Below are positions 53,181 to 64,000 of a DNA stretch of 64,000 bases, one piece after another (the first letter of the stretch is position 1; each line of letters starts with the position of its first letter). Below the pieces are notes generated by a model that saw only the letters and a program-made list of their open reading frames with translations, was not told where the DNA came from and did no database searches. The position numbers and the translations under genes were made by a program. The stretch spans positions 151,024-215,023 of the forward strand of contig NW_019775781.1 of NCBI RefSeq assembly GCF_001039355.2, read 5' to 3'. This DNA comes from Lingula anatina. Lineage: Eukaryota > Brachiopoda > Lingulata > Lingulida > Lingulidae.

Positions 53181-56100
53181 CAAGACAGAACTGTACTGAA
53201 ATGGGTTTATTTCCATTTATAACACTTTTTTTTTTTACATAAAACAATTAATTTACTGTACTTTTTTAATGATCAACTAAGAAAAATGTTGAGATATAGA
53301 AAATATCAATAAAACAATGTCAAATGTTCAATTTGGTCCATTCTGAGATTCTGAACATAATAAATGATTAAATCTGACAAACTCCAATGATTTGCTTTTC
53401 TTTTCATTTTCTTTCTTTTCTTTTCTTTTCATTTTTGACACTTAATTACACAATAGATTAATAGAGGTTTAAAACCATTTTTATGTAATCAACTAACAAC
53501 ATTGTAAAGATGAAAAATTTGTCAAAAGAACAGTTATACGTATCTAATTAGTTCAATAATGAGACTGTAAACATGCCTAAGAATTGAATCTGAGGTAAAA
53601 GCACTTATAAACAAAACAAGGCGTAACTGCATCAAAACTGAACTAATTAAGCTTATTTTCGAACTCGACCTGTATTTTAGTAAGAATAAGCACTCCTGTG
53701 AGTTTTGTCAATAAGCCCATTGGTTTTCCTTGAAATGTGTTTACAGTGTTGCATATATGATGAAAAGTGAGAAAATAATGTATGGCCCGATCATGCTAAT
53801 TTTCAAACTTGACCTGCATTTTAGTAAGATTAATTACACCTGGGAGTTTCATGACAACAAGCATATGGGTTTGCCTTGAAATGTGTTTAAAGTGTTGAAT
53901 ATATGCTGAAAAGTGAAAAAACAGCATAACTTCTAAAATAATGGCCCGATCAAGCTGATTTTCAAACTTGTCCTGCATTTTATGAATATTCATCAGCTCT
54001 GTAAATATAAAGCCAAAAGGTAAAACTGTCTTCCACTTATCGTGTGTACGCTGAAAGTGCATGGCGACGGTGACGGCAACAATGGCGACGACAGACGCAG
54101 GTGAAGGCAATACATACAGACACATCTGTGTCTGTACATAAAAATTGTTCTGGTCCTTGGCCCTTGCTTGCAAGCTATATAAATTCGAAATGGGAGACAT
54201 TCTGTCAGTGCAAAGATAACAACTACAGGTAACTCACCAAAAAATACTTAACCTATTTCTCATGTAATTTTGTCAACCAGTGATGTTCTTACATATTTTA
54301 AAGCTTAGCTTTCATCACTACAAACCTGTCAAATTCATTTGGTTTATTCCTCTACTCACTTTGATTGCTGTTGGAGCACTGGATAGAGTGACTTAGGTGC
54401 CGGCTGCCTCATATCTCACAGCTGGACTGGAGGAATTCAGTAGATTGTAAATACAGCGAATAAAGCAGGATCCCTCAGATGGATTGGCATGGCACACCTA
54501 ACACATTAAGAGAATGATCGTTAATGAGAATGAGAATGACACAACTTGAAACTGGGGAGAGGGAAAGTTGGAAGGGCACTGATAAATTCTTTAATAGAAA
54601 AATATACATAATTTTTCACACTTCCCAACTAAAACTCAAGAGTCACAGTTTATTACCTTGTAGATAAGTTCCACTAAAACCAACTGGAGAATGTCTCCGA
54701 TTGATGTCACTTGGTCTATGCAGCTTACAAGGTAGGTCAAAGCACGCTCCTGAGAAAATATTCAATTGCAAGTCTTCAAATTCTTATAACAGACATTATA
54801 TATTACAAACATCCAAGGCATATTCAAAATCAATTTACATGTAATAAGTAACGTTTGATATAATAACACACTCCAAAGGTAATTTGGCTAATATTTTGTG
54901 AAAACCATATATTCACATTTGTTAAAAATAAGTATTAAACAAAATTTAGCAAAACCTGAAACAAAAGTAGGATAGATTGATCAAGGTCTGATGAAATATA
55001 ACGGACAGTGATTTCCAAGTACCTAGTCAACATGTATCAGTATCATAAAGGCATTTTCTCTTGCAGGATGCATCTTGTTCACCCTCCAAGAAATTGGCAA
55101 TTAACTCTGGAGCATCAGGGATAAAAAAATCAAAGTTTCTAAAAAAATATTGAGATATTAAGATGTTATGTTGAAATGCATGTAGAATCCATGTAGCTAT
55201 GAAAGACTTTTATCTCAAACTTCTAGGATGTCTCCTTAATGTCTTTTGTGACACCTTTTTAGGGATTATCAGCATGTTTTTGTTGTGCACAGATGCAAGA
55301 CATGAGAAGTTTCAAAAACAACAAATAAAGAAGAATTCAATTGCAAGCTACATCATTATTTTGCATTCACCATAACTTTGTTTTATTTAATTCATTCAAC
55401 CTTGAGAAAATTTTGAAAATTCTTTGTAGAATAAATAATCTTGATGTCACCTTGATAAGCCCTCGTCTGCTAAAAAGGATTACCAGCACTGAGGTTATAA
55501 CCTATTAGTCCAAGAAGTGAAAAAATTGGTCAACCACAGGTAGGTCTCTTGGGTATATTTCAGTATTTGACAGACTGGTTTCTTTGCTAAATAATGAATA
55601 ATGTTGTTGAGACAAAGCTGATAAACACGTTGATTAACCGCTAATAGTAGAAGTATTTCTTTGCTGGCTGACCCTGAGCAACATTTTTTGGTCTGACACA
55701 AACTCTCTTCCAAAAGAATGAACTTCACAGTGCAAATTTGTGAAAATCAATTTACAGCAACAATTTTTTTTGCAAACTTTCCACATTGTTTAGTAGGTAG
55801 CCCCTCCATTTATCAATCACAGTTTATACTTACTAGTTGTATTGCAAACCCACGTAATAACAATGGAACCCTACCTTTAAAAGTTCTATTTTTACATACT
55901 CTTTTACAGACTGCAATGTGTTTTTATTGGAGATCACAACAATGCCCAAATATACAATAAGATATTTGGTTCAATAAACCTATTCAAGGGAAACAAAATG
56001 TATCCTCTACCAGGGCAGCAGATATTACAGGTATATTTTCCACCAGCTACAGCTAGAAGATTTCAAGGCCATATTTAGCCAGAGACATTATCTGGGAATA

Positions 56101-57325
56101 TTTAGTGAAAAATCAATCAGTGGGCCTGGTAGAAGGTAAGTAAAATGGTCTTAGAGACACAGGTACATTCTAGAAAGAAAACAGAATGTCCTGTTCAAAC
56201 TTAAATTTACTTTTACTTTACTAGGTAGTTAATTTTACCATAATAGGCTCTAGTTAAACAGCTTTATGTATAGTTAACCCACATAATAGTCATAGAACCT
56301 TGTCAACAAAATCTCCACATAAACAATCATACTTTTTATACATTTTTTTACTGGAGTAAGCATTGACCTAGATACAGATAATGGTATGTTAGCATGGAGA
56401 CTAGGCAAACTTATAACAATTTAACAATCTAAGCTATCTGATAGCTGGTTAACCTACAATATAAAAATAGAACTTATCTCTTTCATCATTGGAGTAAGCA
56501 ACGACCTAGACTGGGTTCCCACAGATTAAGATCGATCCATCTGGATCGACCAAACTCCCTGGGGGTTCACGCTAAATTGCTGTCAGCTTCCAGGAGCTGA
56601 GCGTGCACCAAAGTTAATTACCCCCTTACAACTTTTAGTAGGTGGGACAGACATTTAAGGCAATTAAGCTGATAGCAATCTAGTGAGACTGCTCAGGGGG
56701 ATAGATCGATCTAAATATCTGTGGGAATGGTCTCCTAGATACAGATAAGGGCATGTAAACAAGGAGAATAGTGAACAATAAATTGTGAAAAAATATGATA
56801 GATCAGGCCCATTTCACAAAGAAAAAAAAAACTTCGTCAGTTCTCAGGTTTGGTTGTCTAGATGTTCCATGAGAGTGCTGTAACACTGTTCCTGACAGGG
56901 TAAGATGTGTGCATGTGTTCATTTAATGTAAATAACAAAGATATTAGCCAGAGAACCCAACTTACGTTTTTTTTTTGTTTTTTTTTTGTAATGAGGCCAG
57001 GGGGTAAGTTTGAAATACTGATGCCTTGTCACACATTTCTCAGGTATAGTCATACTGTCATCAATAGAAAGATGGATGTGATGTTAGCCTACTTCCAAGA
57101 AATGGTTGTTAACCACTATAAATAAATATAGGAATTAGGAACAATTTAAAAAGTTCACTAAAGAGGACCATGTTACTCTTTCATTTGTTCCTCGTAGTTA
57201 TGGAATTCAGATCGAATCAATGCTTTTCCAAAAAGCATCTTAAACCAAAGCAGTTAGGAGATCGTGATTTCACAGTTAATTGCTATTAAAGACAAGGAAT
57301 GATTTGCAAAGTCTAGGTAGATTTA
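53181..57325. other. Gene-free region made largely of duplicated blocks
   Basis: 53660-53990 holds about 2.5 units of a ~140-bp repeat ('gaaatgtgtttaaagtgttg', 'cttgacctgcattttagtaa'). 54060-54130 matches 59335-59405, and 55970-56340 matches 59455-59850, in the same order, so these are parts of one duplicated segment. 56740-57260 matches 63230-63560 and 63600-63980. Confidence 0.6.
56511..56735. mobile_element. Foldback MITE, second full copy, with an empty site elsewhere
   Basis: Left end 'ctgggttcccacagat', right end 'atctgtgggaatggtct', flanked by TAGA (56507-56510 and 56736-56739). The related sequence at 63205-63240 is continuous through this point (gacgtagatacagg). Confidence 0.78.
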
Positions 57326-57329
57326 TTTC

Positions 57330-57725
57330 TACCGTTTTTTTTTTCACGTCATAGTATGCAAGTGTCGATGCTTGTGAGAGCAATGTTTTCAGTTCCTGAA
57401 ATGCATTGTCCTGCTCTGATGTCCAGTTCTATTCGCTGTCTTTACGTGTAAGTTGTCTCAGTGGCTCTGTAATAGTTGCAAAGTTGTTTATAAATCTATT
57501 GCGCCATGCCTAACAATGAACCAAGATCAGACACATTTGGTTTTGCCATTTTGACCAGTGATTTTACTTTACCTGGATCGAGCACGATTCCTTCAGTGGA
57601 AAACACGTCCATAGAACAAAATTTCTTTGCAATTAAACTTGCACTTATTAGCATTTACAGTTAACCCTTTCTCACTCGGTCATCGTAACATCACATGTAG
57701 TTCGGCCTCAACATTATCTTCAACT
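57330..57725 (-). pseudogene. Gypsy-type LTR retrotransposon fragment (end of RT to RNase H)
   Basis: Minus-strand frames read LTVNANKCKFNCKEILFYG, VFSTEGIVLDPGKVKSLVKM, VSDLGSLLGMAQ, NNFATITEPLRQLTRKDSE, NWTSEQDNAFQELKTLLSQA and STLAYYDV. This is the characteristic Gypsy stretch from the RT thumb to the RNase H start. It contains frameshifts and stops and has no LTR nearby. Confidence 0.85.
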
Positions 57726-57999
57726 TTTTCGTTGAATTTTGTCAATATTTCTGCGTCTTTACACTTTTACCGTTTTCACCTCGTCGCCAATGCACCTGAT
57801 ATTCTTGTTATGAATGAGAACGCTAACGCACTGGAGATTTACTTACATATGCAATGACTTTATTTCACTACACGTGGAAACTTACAGTAAGCAGCGGAGT
57901 CACATGATACACATGAATATTTATGAGGATACTACATCCACGATGGGGTTATATGATATATACACATGAATATTTATGAGGATACTACAACTACAAAAA

Positions 58000-60215
58000 T
58001 CAGTCTCCAATCAACAGCTTTCAAATACTATAACACAAACTTTATTATATAACAAGGCAGCAAAGCTGTCAAATGTACAGATAAAAAGCAGAAAATAACA
58101 ATGCACAAAATAGGCTACTGTCAATTCTGATGCAAAAGTACATTATGCTTAACTGCAAATTCAACATCAAATTTTAATTATGCTCAACAGGTAATACCAA
58201 TATAAGTAAAATGCAGACATGCTGAAAACTGGCGGCGGACAGCAATTATCACCCGGAAAATTTCAGTGACATTCTGTCCAAAGCAGCGCATACCAGGTTT
58301 TTTGTAGCGAAAAGAGTTGACAGGGCAATTTCAAAAGGGGGGGGTCTTTTTTTGAAAAAGTAGACCATTTTCCATAAAAACTTAATGTATTTAGATCAAA
58401 TTTTACCCAGAGTGGACCTTTTCCCAGCAAAAGGGGCGGTTCTTTCTAACCCCCTGGCTACGAGCCCATCTATTCATGTTTTTTTTTTACTTTTCTATGA
58501 AGTATTCACAATGCTTTAATATTTTGAGAGCATGGATAAAGACATATTGTTAGTTTGATACATGTTTCTGTGGTAAATTTGTTTCCAACTATGTACTGAC
58601 AGCAATTCTTTACTTAAGCAGCATCTTTTTTTTGTACTGTTTTTTTTTTTTTTTTTTTTCGCCCTCTGGCACCGATTTTGGGGTCCCCAGAGGATGTCAT
58701 CCATAAAAATAAAAAAGTGTGGCCTAATGTTTGTAGCAGCAGTGCAAAAAGATTTTTGTCAATTTTGATGTAACATTACCTAATAAATCACAGAATAATT
58801 ATCACCAATTTTTGATTATTGACTATAAATAGCATGGACATGTAGAAGATTTGATTACCATTCGGCTTCATGTCCATGGGAGCTCTTGAGTCCCTCAATG
58901 AATATCCCAACGCGATAAAAATGAATATTTCACTGAAATGTATAACTTCCAGAAAAAGAAGCCAATTAGACTGCTTTTCCAACTCGGGCTGCATTTTAGT
59001 CCTGTGTTTCTTTTTTGAAAGTTTGACAATCATAAGTAACATGGTTTTCCCATAATGGACATCATGGGAGCAGCACCCAAAATTGTGTTTTCTTCTATTT
59101 TAATGCAATATTACATAATGCTTAACAGCAAAATGACCATCAATTTTTAATAATAAAATATACGTATCATGGATTTTCAGAAAATGTTACTAGCATGGGT
59201 CTTCAAGCCCATGGAGGTTCTAAGTCACACCTTGAAAATGCCAATATATATGTGAAAAATTAAATTTTCACAAAAAACAGTTTAACTGCCAGAAAAATTT
59301 ACTAAACAGATTGCTTTTCCAACTCAGGCTGTCGACGGTGACAGCAATGGCGACGACAGACACAGGTGATGGCAATATGTACAGACACATCTGTGTCTGT
59401 ACATAATAAAAAAGTTGCTTTAGTTGAAAAATGGTATTTTCACTATCAGTGGTTAACTCAAAATTCAGTGATTAAACCTATTCAAGGAAAACAAAATGTA
59501 TCCTCTACGAGGGCAGCAGATATGACAGGTACATTTTCCACCAGTCACAGTTAGAAGATTGACATTATCCGTTAATATCTAGTGAAAAATCAATCAGTGG
59601 GCCTGGCAGAGGGTAATCAAAATGGCCGTGGAGTCATAGGAAAGAAAGCAGAATTTCCTGTTCAAACTTCAAATTCACTTTCACTTTACCACATTCATTT
59701 TACCACAATAAGGTCTAGTTAAACAGCTTTCTGTATAGTTAACACACATAATAGCCATACAACCTTGTCAACAAAAACTCCACATAAACAACCATACTTT
59801 TATTAGTTTTCTTTTTACTGGAGTAAGCATTGATCTAGAATGGCCTAGATAGGGCGGTCAGTATTCTGATACCTTGTCACATATTCCTCTAGTATAGTAA
59901 CACTATGATCTCTAGCTTAACATCTTTAGGATTCAGATGGAAGCCTATCTAATCTTGTTCTATGTATGGGATATGCACTGACCTTAAAAGCATAAACCAG
60001 TTAAAATTCATTACACTATTTTCTATCAAGTTATACCATTACAGGCACAAGGTAAGTTCCATATCTACAGGTATGTTAACTGTATCTGCATCTCTTCTGT
60101 ATAAATAGTTTTGTTCTTCATAAGCAAATTGAATGAAAAAAATAGATATACAGAATTTAAAAACCATCTTCACCTATAATTCAGGCAACACATTATATCA
60201 TCCCATATATTGTCT
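58000..60215. repeat. Second cluster of the duplicated repeat blocks
   Basis: 58130-58215 matches 51940-52100 ('gcaaattcaacatcaaattt', 'gctcaacaggtaataccaa'). 58700-59330 holds two of the ~330-bp units. 59335-59850 repeats the 54060 and 55970 blocks, as if a segment of the first cluster had been copied with internal deletion. No gene was seen. Confidence 0.65.
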
Positions 60216-60219
60216 TTAA

Positions 60220-60456
60220 AGCCTAGGTCCCAACGGAACGTACGGGCTGTTACATGTTGTCTACAACAAAAAAAATGGGGGAAAACGTGGGAGTTTGTGC
60301 ATGAGGAGTACATCCATCGTGCAACTTTTAGAGGATGCAAACAGCACGTAGAAACTTTTCACCAATTACTTGATTCCTTCCCTGCGATCTAGCTACGTCC
60401 TAGCCGGCCGAGGAACCTAAAAAGCATGCGTCCAAAACATAGTTGGGACCTAGGCT
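60220..60456. mobile_element. 237-bp Harbinger-like MITE with TAA duplication
   Basis: Ends AGCCTAGGTCCCAAC and GTTGGGACCTAGGCT are perfect inverted repeats with TAA at 60217-60219 and 60457-60459. It shares internal sequence ('catccatcgtgcaactttt') with 48293-48740. Confidence 0.85.
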
Positions 60457-60459
60457 TAA

Positions 60460-63200
60460 CAGGTTCTTCTTCAGAAGTCATTTGAAATAGTAGGAAATCC
60501 ATCACCTATTTATATAAAGAAGAGGGCACTTGATTAGCCACACCGAAGAAGCAGAAAGAGTTATAGAGAACTATGCACTACATTTGTCTGGCAAGCATAC
60601 CATATATGCTGCTGGGATAACTGATCATATTAATGGTATCCTTAAGGTGGATCGATATATTAGGACCTATTTCCTTATTTACTTAAATAATGCATAAATG
60701 AAAACAATGATATATAAGATAATGCTGTGAAATCAAAAATACATCAAGGTGAATTTATATATATATTGTGTGTTTGGTGAAATTTGTGTCTCGATTTCAA
60801 ACAGATATCCTTCACCTGAACAGCTATCACCTCCACATAAATGCCTATTTAATAACAACAATAAGTACTACAATCTGGTGCTTAGGTATCTTTTTGAAAG
60901 GCTAACTTCTGATTTTATTGGTCAAGAATAATGCCTTTGCTTAAAGCTACATGTAAAGTGAGAATGGATTTCTGGTAACGCACATAACCACTTCTACTTG
61001 TTTCTTATATGACTCAAATAAAGTTGATATGCCAAGGGATATACAAAATTAATCATCAGATCAGCCATAAAATCTAAAGAGCTTTAAAACTGCTTTTCAT
61101 CAAATTTTTGGTCATAAATTGACCTACTTATCTGCCTCATATACATAGTTGAAAATGTCATTTTATTGACATTTGTCCTTTGATAAATAAACAAAGTACG
61201 AATTCAAAATACATATAGTTAAATATTATCATATGAATGATAATCATGTATGGTAAATCATTCACAAGTTTAAGATATAATTTTAAGTTTAGCAAAGATG
61301 GAGGGAAAAAAAGTGTCACAAGTGAAGTGGCACTGATTTTTTAAAGATTCCTGTTCTAAAGTTGGCCTAGGCTGAGAGCGAACTGCACAACCCCTACCAG
61401 TATCAAACAATAGCACTGAGGCAGACTGCAGCAAAGAACAGTTGAAATTCTGCACATACAGGAAATCTAACATATCGTTTGTCTCATTCTCTTTTCGACA
61501 ATATCCAGGCCTACCCAACTACCAGTCTCGGCACCGAATGATCCTGAATTCATCATTTTCAAGGTGTGCATCAGTACAAATTTCACATTATCATACCCGA
61601 ACAAATTTTGAGTGGTAATGCAATATTTTCCAACCCCACTGAGAATCATCACTATCACAGCACGTACTAGGCAAGAACAATGTCGCGTCTGATACTTCGA
61701 AACGCGTACTGACACACACCTTGAAAACGGGTAGTGTGATCCGATCTACCGGTGAATTCAGGATCATGCGGTGCCGAGTCTGGTAGTTGGGTAGGCCTGA
61801 TATCACTTCTTTCATTGGAATAAGCGATGATGTAGATACAGGATTGTTAGTGCTATTTTAGGAGACTTCAGATCTCTTTGCCAGAGAAATAAATGTAGAG
61901 AACAGTCAGTCAGGCTTAGTCCAGTCTATAACATCATTTTGACCACGACTCCACCAAGTGGTCAAACAACAGCACTGTGGAAGACTGCAGCAAAGAGCAA
62001 TTGAAATCATACAGATGTTGTGTTACAGTGTACCTGATGGAGAAGTAACTTGGACCTATTGTCCCCTGTGATAGTTTTGGAGTTATAATGAAAACCAATC
62101 AGTATCTAAATAGCAGTATCTAAATAGCAGTTTAATTGACAATAAAAAAACAGGGCAGAGCAAAAGCTTATTAAGCTGTCATAGAGTTGATTTATGTTGA
62201 CATAACACATCTGCAACATGTTTCACTCATCAACCCTAACCTAGTTACTTACTTCTTGATCAGAACAAATTAATAGGCACTTTATAAGATTGCTGAACAT
62301 GTAGCAGACGGTTGACCTTAGACGGCAACGGTTACAGCAACGAGGTTACAGCCAGGCAATTTTAGTTCATGAGGCCTGTAAGCCAAGTCGAAAAAAATTG
62401 GTCTTCACCTTGTGTGTCTCTGGGTATTGCAGATTGTGGCACTTGACAGACTTGTTCTTTTGATATATATTTAAAAACTCTTGCTGTAAGTCAATTATGC
62501 CATGTATTTAACAGTGCCAACAAAGATACTTTAGTGTCCCTCTCCAACTTTATAATCAAATCATTCAAGAAAAGAAGTGAAGTGGTTGCTCTGCTTGGTA
62601 ACTCTTAGCATATCCCTTAAAATGTCAGTGTATGGTCCCACTGTTGTGAGAAGTGACTCGGCAGTGGGACTGAACATGGCACAATATTTATATCTGTGTA
62701 ACTTATTTACTTATCTGTCTTATGTAATTGTCATTAATAGTAATTATCTATGTCATCAAACTGGCCTTAAACAGCCATGTAAACAGCTATGTAACTGTGG
62801 TTTTAAGTTTAAACATATCCTTTTGTGTAACATGTTTATAGTATGTTTATGGTAAATTTATAATCACACCAAGGTTTATCTCATTGCTTAGATAGATTAT
62901 TTTATGAGTAATTTTACTAGTACGTATGTTCATTATATAAAGATTATTTTTTCCTTCACAAATGGTTAGGCAACATAATACCAACTAGAGAAATGGTAAT
63001 GCACTAACTGTATTGTATCGTCATTAGTATATAATATTGTACAAGGTCATGACAATCTATGTACCAGTACAGAAATAAATTGAATTGAATTGAATTGTAA
63101 AGACCAAGTTGATTAACCACACTGATATTTTTTGCTCCCAATGCCCAAAGTCACCCCTTTATTTAACATTGTAAGCTATCTGATTTGTTAACCTTTCATT
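60460..63200. other. Gene-free region with dispersed repeats
   Basis: 61708-61800 and 61915-62005 are dispersed repeats also seen at 33225 and 8995. A possible LINE 3' end stops in (AATTG)n at 63077-63097. No exon was recognised. Confidence 0.45.
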
Positions 63201-63229
63201 GGAATAAGCAATGACGTAGATACAGGATA

Positions 63230-63980
63230 TATAAACAAGGAGAATAGTGAGCAATAAATTGTGAAAAAATATGATAGATCAGGCCCATTTCACAAAGAAA
63301 AAAAACCTTTAGTCAGTTCTTGGTTTTAGTTGTCTAGAACTTCCATGGGAGTGCTGTAACACTGTTCCTGATAGGGTAAGATGTGTGCCTGTGTTCATTT
63401 AATGTTGATAACAAAGATATTAGCCAAGTAATATGGTGGATGTGATGTAAGCCTACTTCCAAGGAACGGTTATTACCACTATAAATAAATATAGGAACAA
63501 TTTAAAAAGTTCACTAAAGAGGACCATCTTACTCCTTCATTTCTTCATCGTAGTTATGGAATTCAGCTGATATCAATGCTTTTCCAAAACAATAGTGAAT
63601 GGTGAACAATAAATTGTGAAAATATATGATAGATCAGGTCCCCCGTTTCACAACAAAAAACTTAAGCCAGTTCTCCAGCTCAGTTGACTATGACTTTCAT
63701 AAAAGCTGTAACATTGTTCCTGATAGGGTAAGATGTGTGCATGTGTTTATTTAATGTTGGTAACAAAGATATTAGCCAGGGAATCCAATTTAATTTTTTT
63801 TTTAATGAGGCCAGGGGGTAAGCTTGAAATACTGATGCCTTGTCACACATTCCTCAAGTATAGTCATACTGTGATCAATGGAAAGATGGATATGATGTTA
63901 GCCTACTTCCAAGAAATGGTTGTTACCACTATAAATAAATATAGGAACAATTTAAAAAAGCTTACTAAAGAGGACCATAT
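63230..63980. repeat. Tandem pair of about 355-bp units
   Basis: Both units share 'caataaattgtgaaaa', 'atgatagatcagg', 'tgttcctgatagggtaagat', 'aacaaagatattagcca' and 'tataaataaataggaacaat'-type sequence. Starts are near 63249 and 63603. A third copy is at 56768. The last unit may continue beyond the window. Confidence 0.75.
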
Positions 63981-64000
63981 ACCCAGCGGGCAAATCAACA

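Overview
This is a 64 kb window of an AT-rich animal nuclear genome. The evidence is intron-split genes with GT/AG junctions, tRNA-derived SINEs, non-LTR and LTR retrotransposon debris, Tc1, Harbinger-like and Polinton-type DNA elements, many minisatellites and microsatellites, and one 404-base assembly gap (7289-7692). A multi-exon chitin synthase beside a GBP-like GTPase suggests a marine invertebrate. A mollusc or other lophotrochozoan is my best guess; a cephalochordate or hemichordate cannot be excluded. The species call is inference.

Two cellular genes are present and converge tail to tail. (1) A GBP/atlastin-type large GTPase lies on the + strand (10305-19220, six coding exons). All splice phases agree, but there is one in-frame stop in exon 3 and I could not find the C-terminal helical domain. 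(2) A chitin synthase lies on the - strand (47971 down to 20536). I could reconstruct 23 consecutive exons whose phases agree at every junction and which sum to 1312 codons including the stop. The first visible exon begins at an acceptor site, so at least one more N-terminal exon lies upstream, unrecognised or outside the window.

The most interesting object is a complete 3.2 kb mobile element (26957-30198) inside the chitin synthase intron between exons 15 and 16. It has terminal inverted repeats of about 370-380 bp that begin AG and end CT, and a 6-bp target duplication (AATGGT). These are the end signatures of Maverick/Polinton elements. Instead of the usual 15-20 kb gene set it carries one gene: a 547-residue protein with a C2H2 zinc finger, an A32-like (FtsK/HerA-type) packaging-ATPase domain and a long charged tail. 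It sits in an older Tc1-like remnant, and a second copy of that remnant at 16690-17345, inside the GBP intron, preserves the empty site.

The rest of the window is mostly repeats. 1-10.2 kb: LINE 3' end, SINE, minisatellites, gap. 14-16.1 kb, 35.8-36.5 kb, 41.5-43.7 kb, 48.3 kb and 60.2 kb: related GC-rich MITEs with TTA/TAA duplications. 38.4-39.4 kb and 43.8-44.2 kb: dead Tc1 transposases. 50.4-64 kb: no cellular gene recognised; a foldback MITE, an RT fragment, a Gypsy fragment and several families of duplicated 140-370 bp repeat blocks.
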